From positions 1 through 64,000 of the forward strand of contig JAUSFE010000052.1 in assembly GCA_030649945.1 (NCBI GenBank): 64,000 nucleotides of DNA, read 5' to 3'. The notes under the pieces are model-generated. The model saw nothing but the letters and a program-made list of their open reading frames with translations, did no database searches and was not told the DNA's origin. Within the stretch, counting starts at the first letter, position 1; every line of letters begins with the position of its first letter. The position numbers were made by a program, and so were the translations under genes. This document shows, piece after piece, positions 35,326 through 43,470 of the stretch. Source of the stretch: Dehalococcoidia bacterium. GTDB lineage: Bacteria; Chloroflexota; Dehalococcoidia; SM23-28-2; RBG-16-64-32.

Positions 35326-38300
35326 CAGACGGACACCTCCTCTTCGGACGCGGCTGTCTCATGCTGTCCGTCGGGCGAGGCGCCGTTGCTTGAGCGCGGC
35401 GAGGCAGCATATTCGCGGACGATACCGTCCATCTCGCGCATCTTGGCGGCGAATTCACGCCCCTCCGAAGCCGAGATCCACTGGAGCTGGAGGCGCTCGG
35501 GCGTAACTCCCTTTCGCCCGAACTTGCGCTGCCAGAACTGGAAGCGCTTCACCGTGGTGTTGTTGGCGTTTATGTAGTGGCAGTCGGAGCCGCGCTCTGT
35601 GAGACGACAGCCGGTGACCAGAACAGCGCCGGCGCCGTTGTCGAAGGCGCGAGCGATGAAGTCCTCCTCGACGCGGCCGGAGCACATGCTGCGGATGATC
35701 CGGGCGGAGGGAGGGTACTGGATCTTCTCGATGCCGGCCTGGTCGGCGCCGGCGTAGGAGCACCAATTGCAGGCGAAAACAAGGACCTTCTGTTCCGGGC
35801 GCTCCGCGAGCGCGGCATCGATCTGGGCCAGGACCTGCTCCTTCGTGAAGTAGGGCATGTTGATTGCGTCGTAGTTGCATTCGGCCGCGCAGGTACCGCA
35901 GCCCTGGCACGCGGCATCGATGATCTGCAGGGGGCCCTGCTTGATGGGTCCGAGCATCTCGATCGCGCCGAATGGACAGACGGGCACGCAGCGGCCGCAG
36001 AAGATGCACTTCTCCAGGTCGAGCTGCGCCGTGATGGGTTCCTTCTCGATCGTGTCACGCGCCAGGAGTGCCGAAGCCTTCCCGGCGGCGGCAAGCCCCT
36101 GGGCGATCGCCTCCCGGACGTCCTTCGGGCCCTGGACGGCGCCGGCGAGGAAAATACCCGGGGACCCTGCTTCGGCAGGACCTAGCTTGGGGTGCTTCTC
36201 CAGGAGGAAACCGTCTTCGCTGTGCGAGACTTTGAGCTGTTGCGAGACGTCTTCTTCCGGCGGCCGTAGAGCGGTCACCAGCACCACGAGGTCGGTGGGG
36301 ATCCGGATGTCCGCGTCGAGCAGTTCGTCGTGCACAGATACCGCGCCGTCATCAAAGCGGACGGCCTCTTCCGATGGGACATCGGGGTAGCGTATGAACT
36401 GGACGCCTTCCCGGGCCGCCTGCTCATACAGCTCCTCGGCCTGGCGGCTGAAAGTGCGGATATCGCGGTACAGCACGCGGACCTTCTTGCCCATCCGCCG
36501 CAGGCGCAGCGCCTGACCTACCATGGACTCGCAGCAATAGCGGGAGCAGCCCGCCCCATCGCCGCGCGAACCGACGCAGCCGACGATGGTCACTCTGTCA
36601 CCCGGGACGTCGCCCCACATACCCTCCAGATCGAGGTTGGTTACCGTGCGCACGTCCTGCCCAACCTGTTGATCGGTCGGCTCATGGGCGCGCGCGCCCA
36701 TGGCGAGAATGACGGCGCCTGCCCCCACCTCGGCGCCATCGGTGAGGCGAGCCGAAAAGCTGCCGATATGTCCGCCGATGTGTTCGATGCCTGTGCCGAG
36801 GTGCAGCCTGACGCCAGATTCCTCGACCTCCGTCTTCAGTCCGGCGACGAATTCGCGGGCGGGAATCCCGGAAGGGGATATCTCGTCCAGCTTGGAGACA
36901 AGTCCGCCCAGCTCGGGCTCCCTTTCGACGAGGTGCGTCTCGTATCCCTGGCGCGCCAGATTAGCGGCGGCCGTCATACCGGCTACGCCGCCACCCACGA
37001 CGAGTGCTGCCTGAATCATCGGCTGCTTGCTGATCTCCAGCGGCTCCAGGCGCACGGCCTTCTCGACGGCCATCGCAACCATGTCCAAGGCCTTCAGGGT
37101 CGCGGCGTCGTGGTCGTCCTTGTGCACCCACGAGTCCTGGTTGCGCAGGTTCGCCATCTCAAGCAGATAGGGGTTCAGGCCGGCCTTGAGGCAAACTCGG
37201 CGGAAAGTGCCTTCATGTGTCTTGGGTGAGCAGGCAGCGACGACTAGGCGGTTGACGCCATTCGCTTTGATGCGCTCGACGATCTCGGCTTGCGTGTTGC
37301 CCGCACACGAGAACTTCTGGTCCTGGGCATAGACGACGCCCTGGAGCGTCTTTGAGTACTCGACGACCCGCGGAACGTCGACGACACCGGCGATGTTGCT
37401 GCCGCAGTGGCAGACAAAGACGCCGACCCGTGGTTCCGCGAGATCAGTGATGGGCTCAGCGGCCTCGAATTCGGCCCAACTGCGCTCGGTCAGGTGCGTT
37501 AGGGAAGCCGCCGCGGCGGCGCTAGCCTCGGCAACGCTGTCCGGGATGTCCTTGGGTCCGCCGGCGCAGCCCGCGAGATAGATGCCCGGGCGCAAGGTGA
37601 AAACCGGGCCTACCCGGCTGTCATCCACCTGGATGAACCCGTCCTGGCCCATGCCAAGACCCAGCACACCAGCGAGACCCGCCAGTCCCGCCGGAGGTTG
37701 GACCGCGTTGGCAAGCACTACCATGTCGGCTTCGATGGCCTGCGTCTTCCCCGAGTCCGTCTCTTCAAAGCGGATGTGGATGCGGTCGCCGTCTGCTGAT
37801 ATTCGTGACGGTTTGCCACGCAGGAACTTTGCGCCTTCTTCCTCCGTCCGCTTCCAGAAAGCGTCGAACCCCTTGCCGTACGCTCGCACGTCCATGTAGA
37901 GGACGGTGACGTCCTTCACGCCGTGATCCAGGGCCTGGAAGGCATGCTTGATGGAATACATGCAGCAGAACCGGGAGCAGTAGCGGTAGGCCTTGCGGTC
38001 GCGCGAACCGACGCAAAGAACGAATACGATGTTCTTCGGGTGCTTCCCGTCCGAGGGCCGGACGATGTCGCCACCCGTAGGGCCGGCGGAGGTCAGCAAC
38101 CGCTCGAACTCCATAGCGGTGAGGATGTCCGGATGCGTGCCGTAGCCGTACTGGGTCAGGGGTGACGGGTCCATGGTCTCGTAGCCGGTGGCGACGATGA
38201 TGCTTGAGACATTGCGGGTCGCCTGCGAAGTGAGCGGCATAGAGAAGTCGATGCACTTTGGCGGGCACGCCTCTGCGCAGCGCTGACACGGCCAGTAGTT

Positions 38301-38768
38301 CGGCGGCTCGTTCAGACAGTGGTCGATGTCGACGACATAAGCCCCGGGAACGGCCTGGGGGAACGGTGTGTAGACCGCCTTGCGGGAGGCCATGGCGGCG
38401 TCGAACTCGTTGGGCAACACCACGGGACAAACGGGCTCGCACTCACCGCAGCGGGTGCACTCGCTGGTGACAAATCCGGCGCGCCGGCGGAGAGTAACCT
38501 GGAAATCGCCTGCCTCGCCTTCGACCTTCACGACCTCGGCGTTGTTCAGGATTTCAATGTTGGGGTTCTCTCCGACTTCGGAGAGCTTCGGCGCTTCGAT
38601 GCAGACAGAGCAGTCGAGCGTGGGGAAGTTCTTGTCCAGGGCCGCCATCATGCCACCGATGGACGGACCCCGTTCGACGAGGACCACCTTCGCGCCGGCC
38701 TCAGCCAGGTCGAGGGCCGCCTGCACGCCGGCGATGCCGCCGCCGATGATGAGAACAGAATCAGTCAT
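35325..38768 (-). CDS. hdrA: HdrA-like flavoprotein, tandem QmoA-QmoB-like fusion with MvhD domain
   Basis: 1,147 residues; typical HdrA is about 650. First half: FAD motif LIIGGGIAGVQAALDLAEAG (residues 6-25), the HdrA signature CSVCIEAPK, and two Fe-S motifs (CTRCGECEPVCP; CQRCAEACPPKC). A middle segment has VFVCHCGSNIAGVV and FSCAGNTQAEIVERI. Second half: another FAD motif (ALVVGGGVAGMTAAANLARQ), then CIFCGRCVPVCPFGA and CQGCGTCAAECNYDA. The C-terminus is an MvhD-type domain (VLVFACNWCSYAGADQAG, RSMCSGRVEEDF, GCRLTERGSDCHY). The layout equals QmoA joined to QmoB. It would be the flavin core at which electron pairs are split or joined between ferredoxin, ETF and the CCG protein. Both ends overlap neighbouring genes. 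Confidence 0.9.
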   Translation of the reverse strand: MTDSVLIIGGGIAGVQAALDLAEAGAKVVLVERGPSIGGMMAALDKNFPTLDCSVCIEAPKLSEVGENPNIEILNNAEVVKVEGEAGDFQVTLRRRAGFVTSECTRCGECEPVCPVVLPNEFDAAMASRKAVYTPFPQAVPGAYVVDIDHCLNEPPNYWPCQRCAEACPPKCIDFSMPLTSQATRNVSSIIVATGYETMDPSPLTQYGYGTHPDILTAMEFERLLTSAGPTGGDIVRPSDGKHPKNIVFVLCVGSRDRKAYRYCSRFCCMYSIKHAFQALDHGVKDVTVLYMDVRAYGKGFDAFWKRTEEEGAKFLRGKPSRISADGDRIHIRFEETDSGKTQAIEADMVVLANAVQPPAGLAGLAGVLGLGMGQDGFIQVDDSRVGPVFTLRPGIYLAGCAGGPKDIPDSVAEASAAAAASLTHLTERSWAEFEAAEPITDLAEPRVGVFVCHCGSNIAGVVDVPRVVEYSKTLQGVVYAQDQKFSCAGNTQAEIVERIKANGVNRLVVAACSPKTHEGTFRRVCLKAGLNPYLLEMANLRNQDSWVHKDDHDAATLKALDMVAMAVEKAVRLEPLEISKQPMIQAALVVGGGVAGMTAAANLARQGYETHLVEREPELGGLVSKLDEISPSGIPAREFVAGLKTEVEESGVRLHLGTGIEHIGGHIGSFSARLTDGAEVGAGAVILAMGARAHEPTDQQVGQDVRTVTNLDLEGMWGDVPGDRVTIVGCVGSRGDGAGCSRYCCESMVGQALRLRRMGKKVRVLYRDIRTFSRQAEELYEQAAREGVQFIRYPDVPSEEAVRFDDGAVSVHDELLDADIRIPTDLVVLVTALRPPEEDVSQQLKVSHSEDGFLLEKHPKLGPAEAGSPGIFLAGAVQGPKDVREAIAQGLAAAGKASALLARDTIEKEPITAQLDLEKCIFCGRCVPVCPFGAIEMLGPIKQGPLQIIDAACQGCGTCAAECNYDAINMPYFTKEQVLAQIDAALAERPEQKVLVFACNWCSYAGADQAGIEKIQYPPSARIIRSMCSGRVEEDFIARAFDNGAGAVLVTGCRLTERGSDCHYINANNTTVKRFQFWQRKFGRKGVTPERLQLQWISASEGREFAAKMREMDGIVREYAASPRSSNGASPDGQHETAASEEEVSV

Positions 38769-39304
38769 GCATCTCCCCTCGAGCGCGCGTATTCCAGGCC
38801 GGTATTGAACGCCCGTACGTTCAGGTCTACCGTCTTGGCCGGTACGGATGTGCGTATTGCTTCCTCCATCGCCCGAGCGGAGACGAGGTCCGTCACCCCG
38901 CAGAAGAACCCAAGCATCACCATATTGCTGACGATGCGGGTCCCCAGCTCCTGCGCCAGGCGCGTGGCCGGAATACCGTGCGCCCAGCCCAGGCGCGTCG
39001 CGGTTTCGACGAGGTCCGAATCGACCATCAGGACGGCGCCGTCCGCCGCCGCCGAGCCGTACTTGCTGAACGCCTCCTCGGACATAATGGCGAGGTACCT
39101 GGGTTGTGAAACCACCGGGTAGTCGATAGGCTCGTCGCTGATGACTACCTCTGCGGCGCAGGCGCCGCCACGGGCCTCCGGTCCATACGACTGGGTGAAG
39201 ATGGCCTCCTTGCTATCGTAGAGGGCCGCTGCCTTCCCCAGGACGTAGCCGGCGAGGATGATACCCTGTCCGCCGAAGCCAGCCAGCCTAACTTCTTCTC
39301 TCAT
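38765..39304 (-). CDS. korC: 2-oxoacid:ferredoxin oxidoreductase gamma subunit
   Basis: 179 residues, full length for the gamma family. MREEVRLAGFGGQGIILAGY is the signature N-terminus, followed by FTQSYGPEARGGACAAEVVI and VSNMVMLGFF. The gamma domain helps build the active site and CoA binding region of the KOR/POR complex. Its start overlaps the beta gene by 4 nt and its end overlaps hdrA by 4 nt. That coupling is the strongest sign that KOR and the Hdr-like unit form one assembly. Confidence 0.93.
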   Translation of the reverse strand: MREEVRLAGFGGQGIILAGYVLGKAAALYDSKEAIFTQSYGPEARGGACAAEVVISDEPIDYPVVSQPRYLAIMSEEAFSKYGSAAADGAVLMVDSDLVETATRLGWAHGIPATRLAQELGTRIVSNMVMLGFFCGVTDLVSARAMEEAIRTSVPAKTVDLNVRAFNTGLEYARSRGDA

Positions 39305-40116
39305 TGGCGCACTCCCAGGGCCGGCCGCTCCACGTCCCGGAAGTTCCCAAGCACGATGGGAGAGTCGTGCTTCATATCGATGCCTGCTTCCGTGAGGTCG
39401 GCGTCGTGGGAGACGACGCCGTTCCTCCGGTACATCGACATCTCGTCAAGCCCGTCGCCGATGTCATTGGACTTCCCGAAGCCCACCGGACAGGGCGAAA
39501 GGACCTCTATGAACGAGAAGCCATCCTTTTCCATGACACGGCTCATCGCCTTCTCCAGCTGCCGCACGTGAAGAGAGGTCCAGCGGGCGACGAAGACAGC
39601 GCCGAGGGTGGCGGCCAAGAGAGGGAGGTTGAAGGTCGGCTCCGTCGCCCCCTGTGGGGTCGTACTCGTACGCGCTCCGACAGGGGTGGTTGGCCCGGCC
39701 TGGCCACCCGTCATCCCGTAGTTGAAGTTGTTCACGCAGACGACATTGATATCAATGTTTCGGCGGGCCGCATGGATGAAGTGGTTGCCGCCTATGGCGA
39801 AGAGGTCGCCGTCTCCGCTGACGACCGTGACCTCCAGCTCCGGGTTCGCGAGCTTGAGTCCGGTGGCGAAGGGGATGGCGCGGCCGTGCGTCGTGTGGAA
39901 CGAGTCGAGCTTCATATAGCCTGCGACGCGGCCGGTGCAGCCGATGCCGGAGACGATGACGTGCTTCTCGGCGGGGATGCTGGATGCGGCGATGGCGCTG
40001 CTAAGGCAGGCCATAATGGAACCCAGGCCACAGCCCGGGCACCAGATGTGCGGCAGCCTGTCCGCTCTGAGCAACGGGTCCAGGGGATGGCTCTTGACGG
40101 CGGTCTCGCGGCTCAT
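39301..40116 (-). CDS. korB: 2-oxoacid:ferredoxin oxidoreductase beta subunit (ThDP-binding)
   Basis: 271 residues. It has WCPGCGLGSIMACL (Fe-S cysteines), VSGIGCTGRVAGYMKLDSFH, the ThDP/Mg motif GDGDLFAIGGNHFIHAARRN with VNNFNYGMTGGQAGPTTPVG, and SPCPVGFGKSN. This is the KorB type, which oxidatively decarboxylates a 2-oxoacid with CoA and reduces ferredoxin. Length fits 2-oxoglutarate and related two- or four-gene enzymes. The exact 2-oxoacid cannot be told from these motifs. Overlaps of 4 nt on both sides. Confidence 0.94.
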   Translation of the reverse strand: MSRETAVKSHPLDPLLRADRLPHIWCPGCGLGSIMACLSSAIAASSIPAEKHVIVSGIGCTGRVAGYMKLDSFHTTHGRAIPFATGLKLANPELEVTVVSGDGDLFAIGGNHFIHAARRNIDINVVCVNNFNYGMTGGQAGPTTPVGARTSTTPQGATEPTFNLPLLAATLGAVFVARWTSLHVRQLEKAMSRVMEKDGFSFIEVLSPCPVGFGKSNDIGDGLDEMSMYRRNGVVSHDADLTEAGIDMKHDSPIVLGNFRDVERPALGVRQ

Positions 40117-41273
40117 GGTTTCACCTGCACAATGCCTCGAAGAATCGCCTCCGGCGTCAACATGGTGCCGCCGGCGTGATTCACCCAGTTGACTGGCGAC
40201 CGGGTGTAGCGCTCCACTTCCCGGGCGACCTGACCGAGGTTGACTTCGGCGACCACAAACCGCCGGACGACGTTGGCCAGGTCCTTAATCGCACCGGCCG
40301 GGAATGGCCACAGGGTAATCAGCCGGAGCATTCCGGCCCGAATGCCCTTCTCTCGCGCCGCCAGCACCGCACTTCGCGCCGCGCGCGCGGTGGAGCCATA
40401 CGCGATCACGATAACGTGGGCGTCATCGGTCATGATCTTCTCGTACTCGCAAATCTGCGGCGCGTGCATCTGCACCTTGCGAGAGATGCGCCGCACCATC
40501 CTCTCGTGCACCTGGCTCTCCACGACGGGGTATCCTCGCTCGTCGTGCGTGAGTCCGGTGACATGGATCGCGTAACCATCGCCGGCCCGCGCCATCGCCG
40601 GAACCAGGTCGTTTCCCACGCCGTACGGGAGCCAGCCATCGCCAGGCGGCAGGTCGGGCCGCCGCCGCTCAGCGAGAACGATCTCGGACGGCTCGGGTAT
40701 CGTGACCCGTTCGGTCATGTGACCCACGGCCTCGTCTGCCAGCACGAACACCGGCAGGCGGTACCGCTCGGCAGCGTTGAACGCCTTGATTGTGTAATCA
40801 AACATCTCCTGTGGCGATGCGGGCGCATAGGCAATGGGCTCGTAGTCGCCGTGAGAGCCCCATTTCGCCTGCATGACGTCGGCCTGGCTGACAAGTGTCG
40901 GCAGACCTGTGGAGGGGCCGCCGCGCTGGACATCGACGACCACGCAGGGGGTTTCTGTCATCATTCCGAGGCCGATGTTCTCCATCATCAGCGTGAAGCC
41001 GGGTCCGGAAGTGGCGGTCATAGCCTTCACCCCGGTCCAGGACGCGCCGAGGATGGCGGCCATGGAGGCGAGTTCGTCCTCCATCTGGATGTAGGTGCCG
41101 CCGATTTCGGGCAGGCGGCGGGCGAGCCTCTCAGCGATCTCTGTTGAAGGTGTGATCGGGTAGCCTGCGAAGAACGTACACCCGGCTGCCAACGCCCCCT
41201 CGGCACAGGCCAGGTCCCCGTTCATGAAATGCTGGCCTGTGAGGACGTGCGCGGCCGGCGCTGCGGTGGTCAC
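40113..41273 (-). CDS. korA: 2-oxoacid:ferredoxin oxidoreductase alpha subunit
   Basis: 386 residues. It has GNDLACAEGALAAGC-like HFMNGDLACAEGALAAG, FFAGYPITPSTEIAERLA (the YPITPST motif of the pyrimidine domain), QMEDELASMAAILGASW, MTATSGPGFTLMMENIGLG and a C-terminal domain with VIVIAYGSTARAARSAV and LWPFPAGAIKDL. It complements KorB to form the ThDP site. The start overlaps the delta gene by 4 nt. Confidence 0.94.
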   Translation of the reverse strand: MTTAAPAAHVLTGQHFMNGDLACAEGALAAGCTFFAGYPITPSTEIAERLARRLPEIGGTYIQMEDELASMAAILGASWTGVKAMTATSGPGFTLMMENIGLGMMTETPCVVVDVQRGGPSTGLPTLVSQADVMQAKWGSHGDYEPIAYAPASPQEMFDYTIKAFNAAERYRLPVFVLADEAVGHMTERVTIPEPSEIVLAERRRPDLPPGDGWLPYGVGNDLVPAMARAGDGYAIHVTGLTHDERGYPVVESQVHERMVRRISRKVQMHAPQICEYEKIMTDDAHVIVIAYGSTARAARSAVLAAREKGIRAGMLRLITLWPFPAGAIKDLANVVRRFVVAEVNLGQVAREVERYTRSPVNWVNHAGGTMLTPEAILRGIVQVKP

Positions 41274-41539
41274 TGGACCTCCTCCGTGTAGATGGCGAAC
41301 TCCGGGCAGACCAGGCGGCAGAAGCGGCAGTCTACGCAGGCGTCTTCTTTGCCTTCAGCGACAACCGCGTAGTGGTAGCCTTTGGCATTCATGCCCTCGG
41401 ACTCCGTCAGAACGTCCTCCGGGCAGAACTCGATGCAGAAGCGACAACCCTTGCAGCGTTCAGGTATTACGAAGACCTGGCCGCGCGGCACGCGGACCTC
41501 ACCCAGGTCTATGGGGCGCCGATAAGCAGTAAATGACAC
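41270..41539 (-). CDS. korD: 2-oxoacid:ferredoxin oxidoreductase delta subunit, 2x[4Fe-4S] ferredoxin
   Basis: 89 residues from GTG 41539. It carries two cluster motifs, CKGCRFCIEFCPEDVL and CVDCRFCRLVCPEFAIY. It is the first gene of the eight-gene operon and would take electrons from the ThDP subunits and pass them to ferredoxin or directly to the Hdr-like flavoprotein. A GGGGCGGA sequence lies about 5 bp upstream of the GTG. The promoter should lie in the 300 bp to the right, where I see no clear -10/-35 pair. Confidence 0.93.
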   Translation of the reverse strand: MSFTAYRRPIDLGEVRVPRGQVFVIPERCKGCRFCIEFCPEDVLTESEGMNAKGYHYAVVAEGKEDACVDCRFCRLVCPEFAIYTEEVQ

Positions 41540-41850
41540 TTGTCCGCCCCGGTCCTAATTAGCGGGGCTGTCCGTACAACCCATGACAAAGCATATGCAG
41601 GTTTCGCTGGCTGGTCTGTCGGGTACTCCCGCATGGCTGTGGGGCAATGCCCTAGACTTGAGGGCATTTCCGCGGAAACGGCGATCTCTCCCGCACCGGC
41701 GATCACGGCGGGCCCTCGGGGACCAACCTCCGCTCGAGCCCCAGAACGCATGCTTTGCTGACCGCCGAGCCGAATTCGCGGTCCTCCTGCGCACCCAAAA
41801 GCCGCTAAGCCGCATTCGCGCACCATAACTGCGCTTCGCACCACAATAAA
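41540..41850. other. Region upstream of the KOR-Hdr-ETF operon
   Basis: No gene supported. It must carry the operon promoter. At 41801-41835 it holds two short modules in inverted form (GCTAAGCCGCAT and GCACCATAACTGC). Their complements recur to the right at 41931-41995, so they flank the tRNA-derived repeat. Confidence 0.5.
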
Positions 41851-42004
41851 TGGCGCCCCCGACGGGACTCGCCCGGACGGGCGGCCGTCTGCCCGAACCT
41901 GTGCACCCGGCTCCGGAGATGGAAGAGCCCATGCGGCTTAGCAAACCGCTCTCTGAATCTACCGGCGGATGCGGCTTAGCCTGCAGTTATCGTGCGTAGA
42001 AATG
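41851..42004 (-). repeat. tRNA-Arg 3'-half-derived repeat, copy 4, with T-loop insertion
   Basis: The minus strand reads the tRNA-Arg 3' half from CTCCGGAGCCGGGTGCACAG to CGGGGGCGCCA. A 24-nt GC-rich insertion, able to form a short hairpin (GGGCAGACGG with CCGTCCGGGC-like pairing), splits the T loop between TTCG and CGAGTCC. Two GCGGCTTAGC modules and one GCAGTTATCGTGCGTAGAAA lie on the right. The copy begins 22 bp downstream of the GNAT stop at 42026. Confidence 0.82.
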
Positions 42005-42025
42005 AGCACTCCTGTTCGAACCCTA

Positions 42026-42703
42026 TCACCGCCCGCCGCTTAAGCTCGATCCGAGCGAGCGACGCAATGTACGCGTGCCGGGCGTCCCGTATACAGACTC
42101 AAACTCAGGGTTCCGTCTCTCGGCTATCACCGCAAAACCACGCTTCTCATACGCCCGTTGCGCCCCGTCATTTCCGATGAAGACGCTGATGTCAGATACC
42201 GTTGCGCCGCGCCTGCAGCCAAGCTCCAGGATCTCCTCCATTAGGAGGTCGGCGAGCCCTCTGCGCCTGAACTCCGGAACGGTCGCCACGTTTTCGACGA
42301 TCCAGGCCCCGGGTAAGTGCTCCGGTATCACGTTCATGATCGACTTCGCCCGCTCAAAGCCAGCCGCGCCCTCCGCTTCTGTTCTCCCAGTATTCTGGTT
42401 CGCCTCAATTCCGGCCATCCGCAGCGCGGGGCCGCCGAGCTCTTCGCCGAAGTAGCCGCCCATCGCCGAAACCGGCCTGCCTGCCACCTCGGCGACGATG
42501 AACGTCGAATAGTGCACCCAGTGGAGTTGCTCCGTTGTCGTCAGCGCCTCCAGGTATCGCAGCTTGTATGCCTCGTCGCCGTCGAGCATGAAGTCCCAAA
42601 AGCCCCGCTCTAGGTGCGAGCGGAAGGCTGTCAACGTGACCCAAGCTATGAAGGGAGCGTGCTGCGGTGTGGCTTCCGCGATGGTGAGTTTGTCAATGGT
42701 CAT
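42026..42703 (-). CDS. GNAT-family acetyltransferase
   Basis: 225 residues. After an N-terminal strand (LTIAEATPQHAPFIAWVTL) the acetyl-CoA region is IVENVATVPEFRRRGLADLL (RRRGLA at about residue 152) with MEEILELGCRRGATVSDISV and NDGAQRAYEKRGFAVIAER. That is the conserved motif A/B set of GNATs. It probably acetylates an amine on a small molecule or protein; no substrate is indicated. The stop is followed at once by copy 4 of the tRNA-derived repeat. Confidence 0.88.
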   Translation of the reverse strand: MTIDKLTIAEATPQHAPFIAWVTLTAFRSHLERGFWDFMLDGDEAYKLRYLEALTTTEQLHWVHYSTFIVAEVAGRPVSAMGGYFGEELGGPALRMAGIEANQNTGRTEAEGAAGFERAKSIMNVIPEHLPGAWIVENVATVPEFRRRGLADLLMEEILELGCRRGATVSDISVFIGNDGAQRAYEKRGFAVIAERRNPEFESVYGTPGTRTLRRSLGSSLSGGR

Positions 42704-42777
42704 AGATTCCTCGGGCTTGCCTCCTCCGGCCTCGAGCGTCTCCGATGGAATTCGTAGTGGCCAGTGGAGTTGGTTCG

Positions 42778-43416
42778 CTAGCGGCCACCAAAGCCTTTCG
42801 CCGACCCAACGATTATTTCTGCGGCTTGAACGGGCGTGAGCACATCGGTGTTGATCACCATGTCGTAATGAGTAGGCAACTCGTGGCGCACGTCACAGAA
42901 GCGGCGAAGGTACTCAAGGCGCTGCCGGTCCGAATCTGCGATCGCCTTTCTGGCGCCCGTCTCGGTCAGCCCGGATTCGCGCGCGACCCGGATGGCCCGA
43001 GTATCGGGCGAGGCCGTCACGAAGACACGCACCAGGCCGTCGGTGCCGGTCAGATGCATGCCGGCGCCGTGCGCGAGGAAGACGACCTTACCTTCCGCGG
43101 CCGTCTCCCTGATGACCTCGGAGATCAGCGCCTCGAACCCCCGCTGCCGCAGCGACGGGTCCCAAACGGGCGGCATAGCCGCGCCGGCGACGGGATCCAC
43201 CGACGCCCGCGCCAAGTATTCCAGTACGCGCAGGAAAAGCGGGTCGGTGCGTTCCACCCGAGCCACCGTCTCCTGGGGAACGCCCGCCCTCTCCGCCGCC
43301 CTGACGATGATCTCCTCATCCAGGCAGCGAAACCCCAGCGCTCCCGCCGCGGCGTGCGCGACCTCGTCGGCACCCGCACCAAGCGACCTTGCTACGGTAA
43401 TAACACGGCATTTCAT
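42778..43416 (-). CDS. Cytidylate kinase-like family protein
   Basis: 212 residues from ATG 43416 (MKCRVITVARSLGAGADEVA); 12 further in-frame codons upstream lack a ribosome site, while GGAAGGGCAGGG precedes this ATG. The N-terminus has the P-loop of the Cytidylate_kin2 family (SLGAGADEVA, somewhat divergent from GxxGxGK), then FRCLDEEIIVRAAERAGVP and VVFLAHGAGMHLTG. The C-terminal HYDMVINTDVLTPVQAAEII is typical of the family, whose cellular role is not known. It is probably a nucleotide-binding kinase fold. It stands between the GNAT and the second cyclase gene, all minus strand. Confidence 0.82.
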   Translation of the reverse strand: MKCRVITVARSLGAGADEVAHAAAGALGFRCLDEEIIVRAAERAGVPQETVARVERTDPLFLRVLEYLARASVDPVAGAAMPPVWDPSLRQRGFEALISEVIRETAAEGKVVFLAHGAGMHLTGTDGLVRVFVTASPDTRAIRVARESGLTETGARKAIADSDRQRLEYLRRFCDVRHELPTHYDMVINTDVLTPVQAAEIIVGSAKGFGGR

Positions 43417-43470
43417 GGTGCGCCCTGCCCTTCCGGCCCCGGTCGCTGACAAGATAGACGGGCCGCTAGT

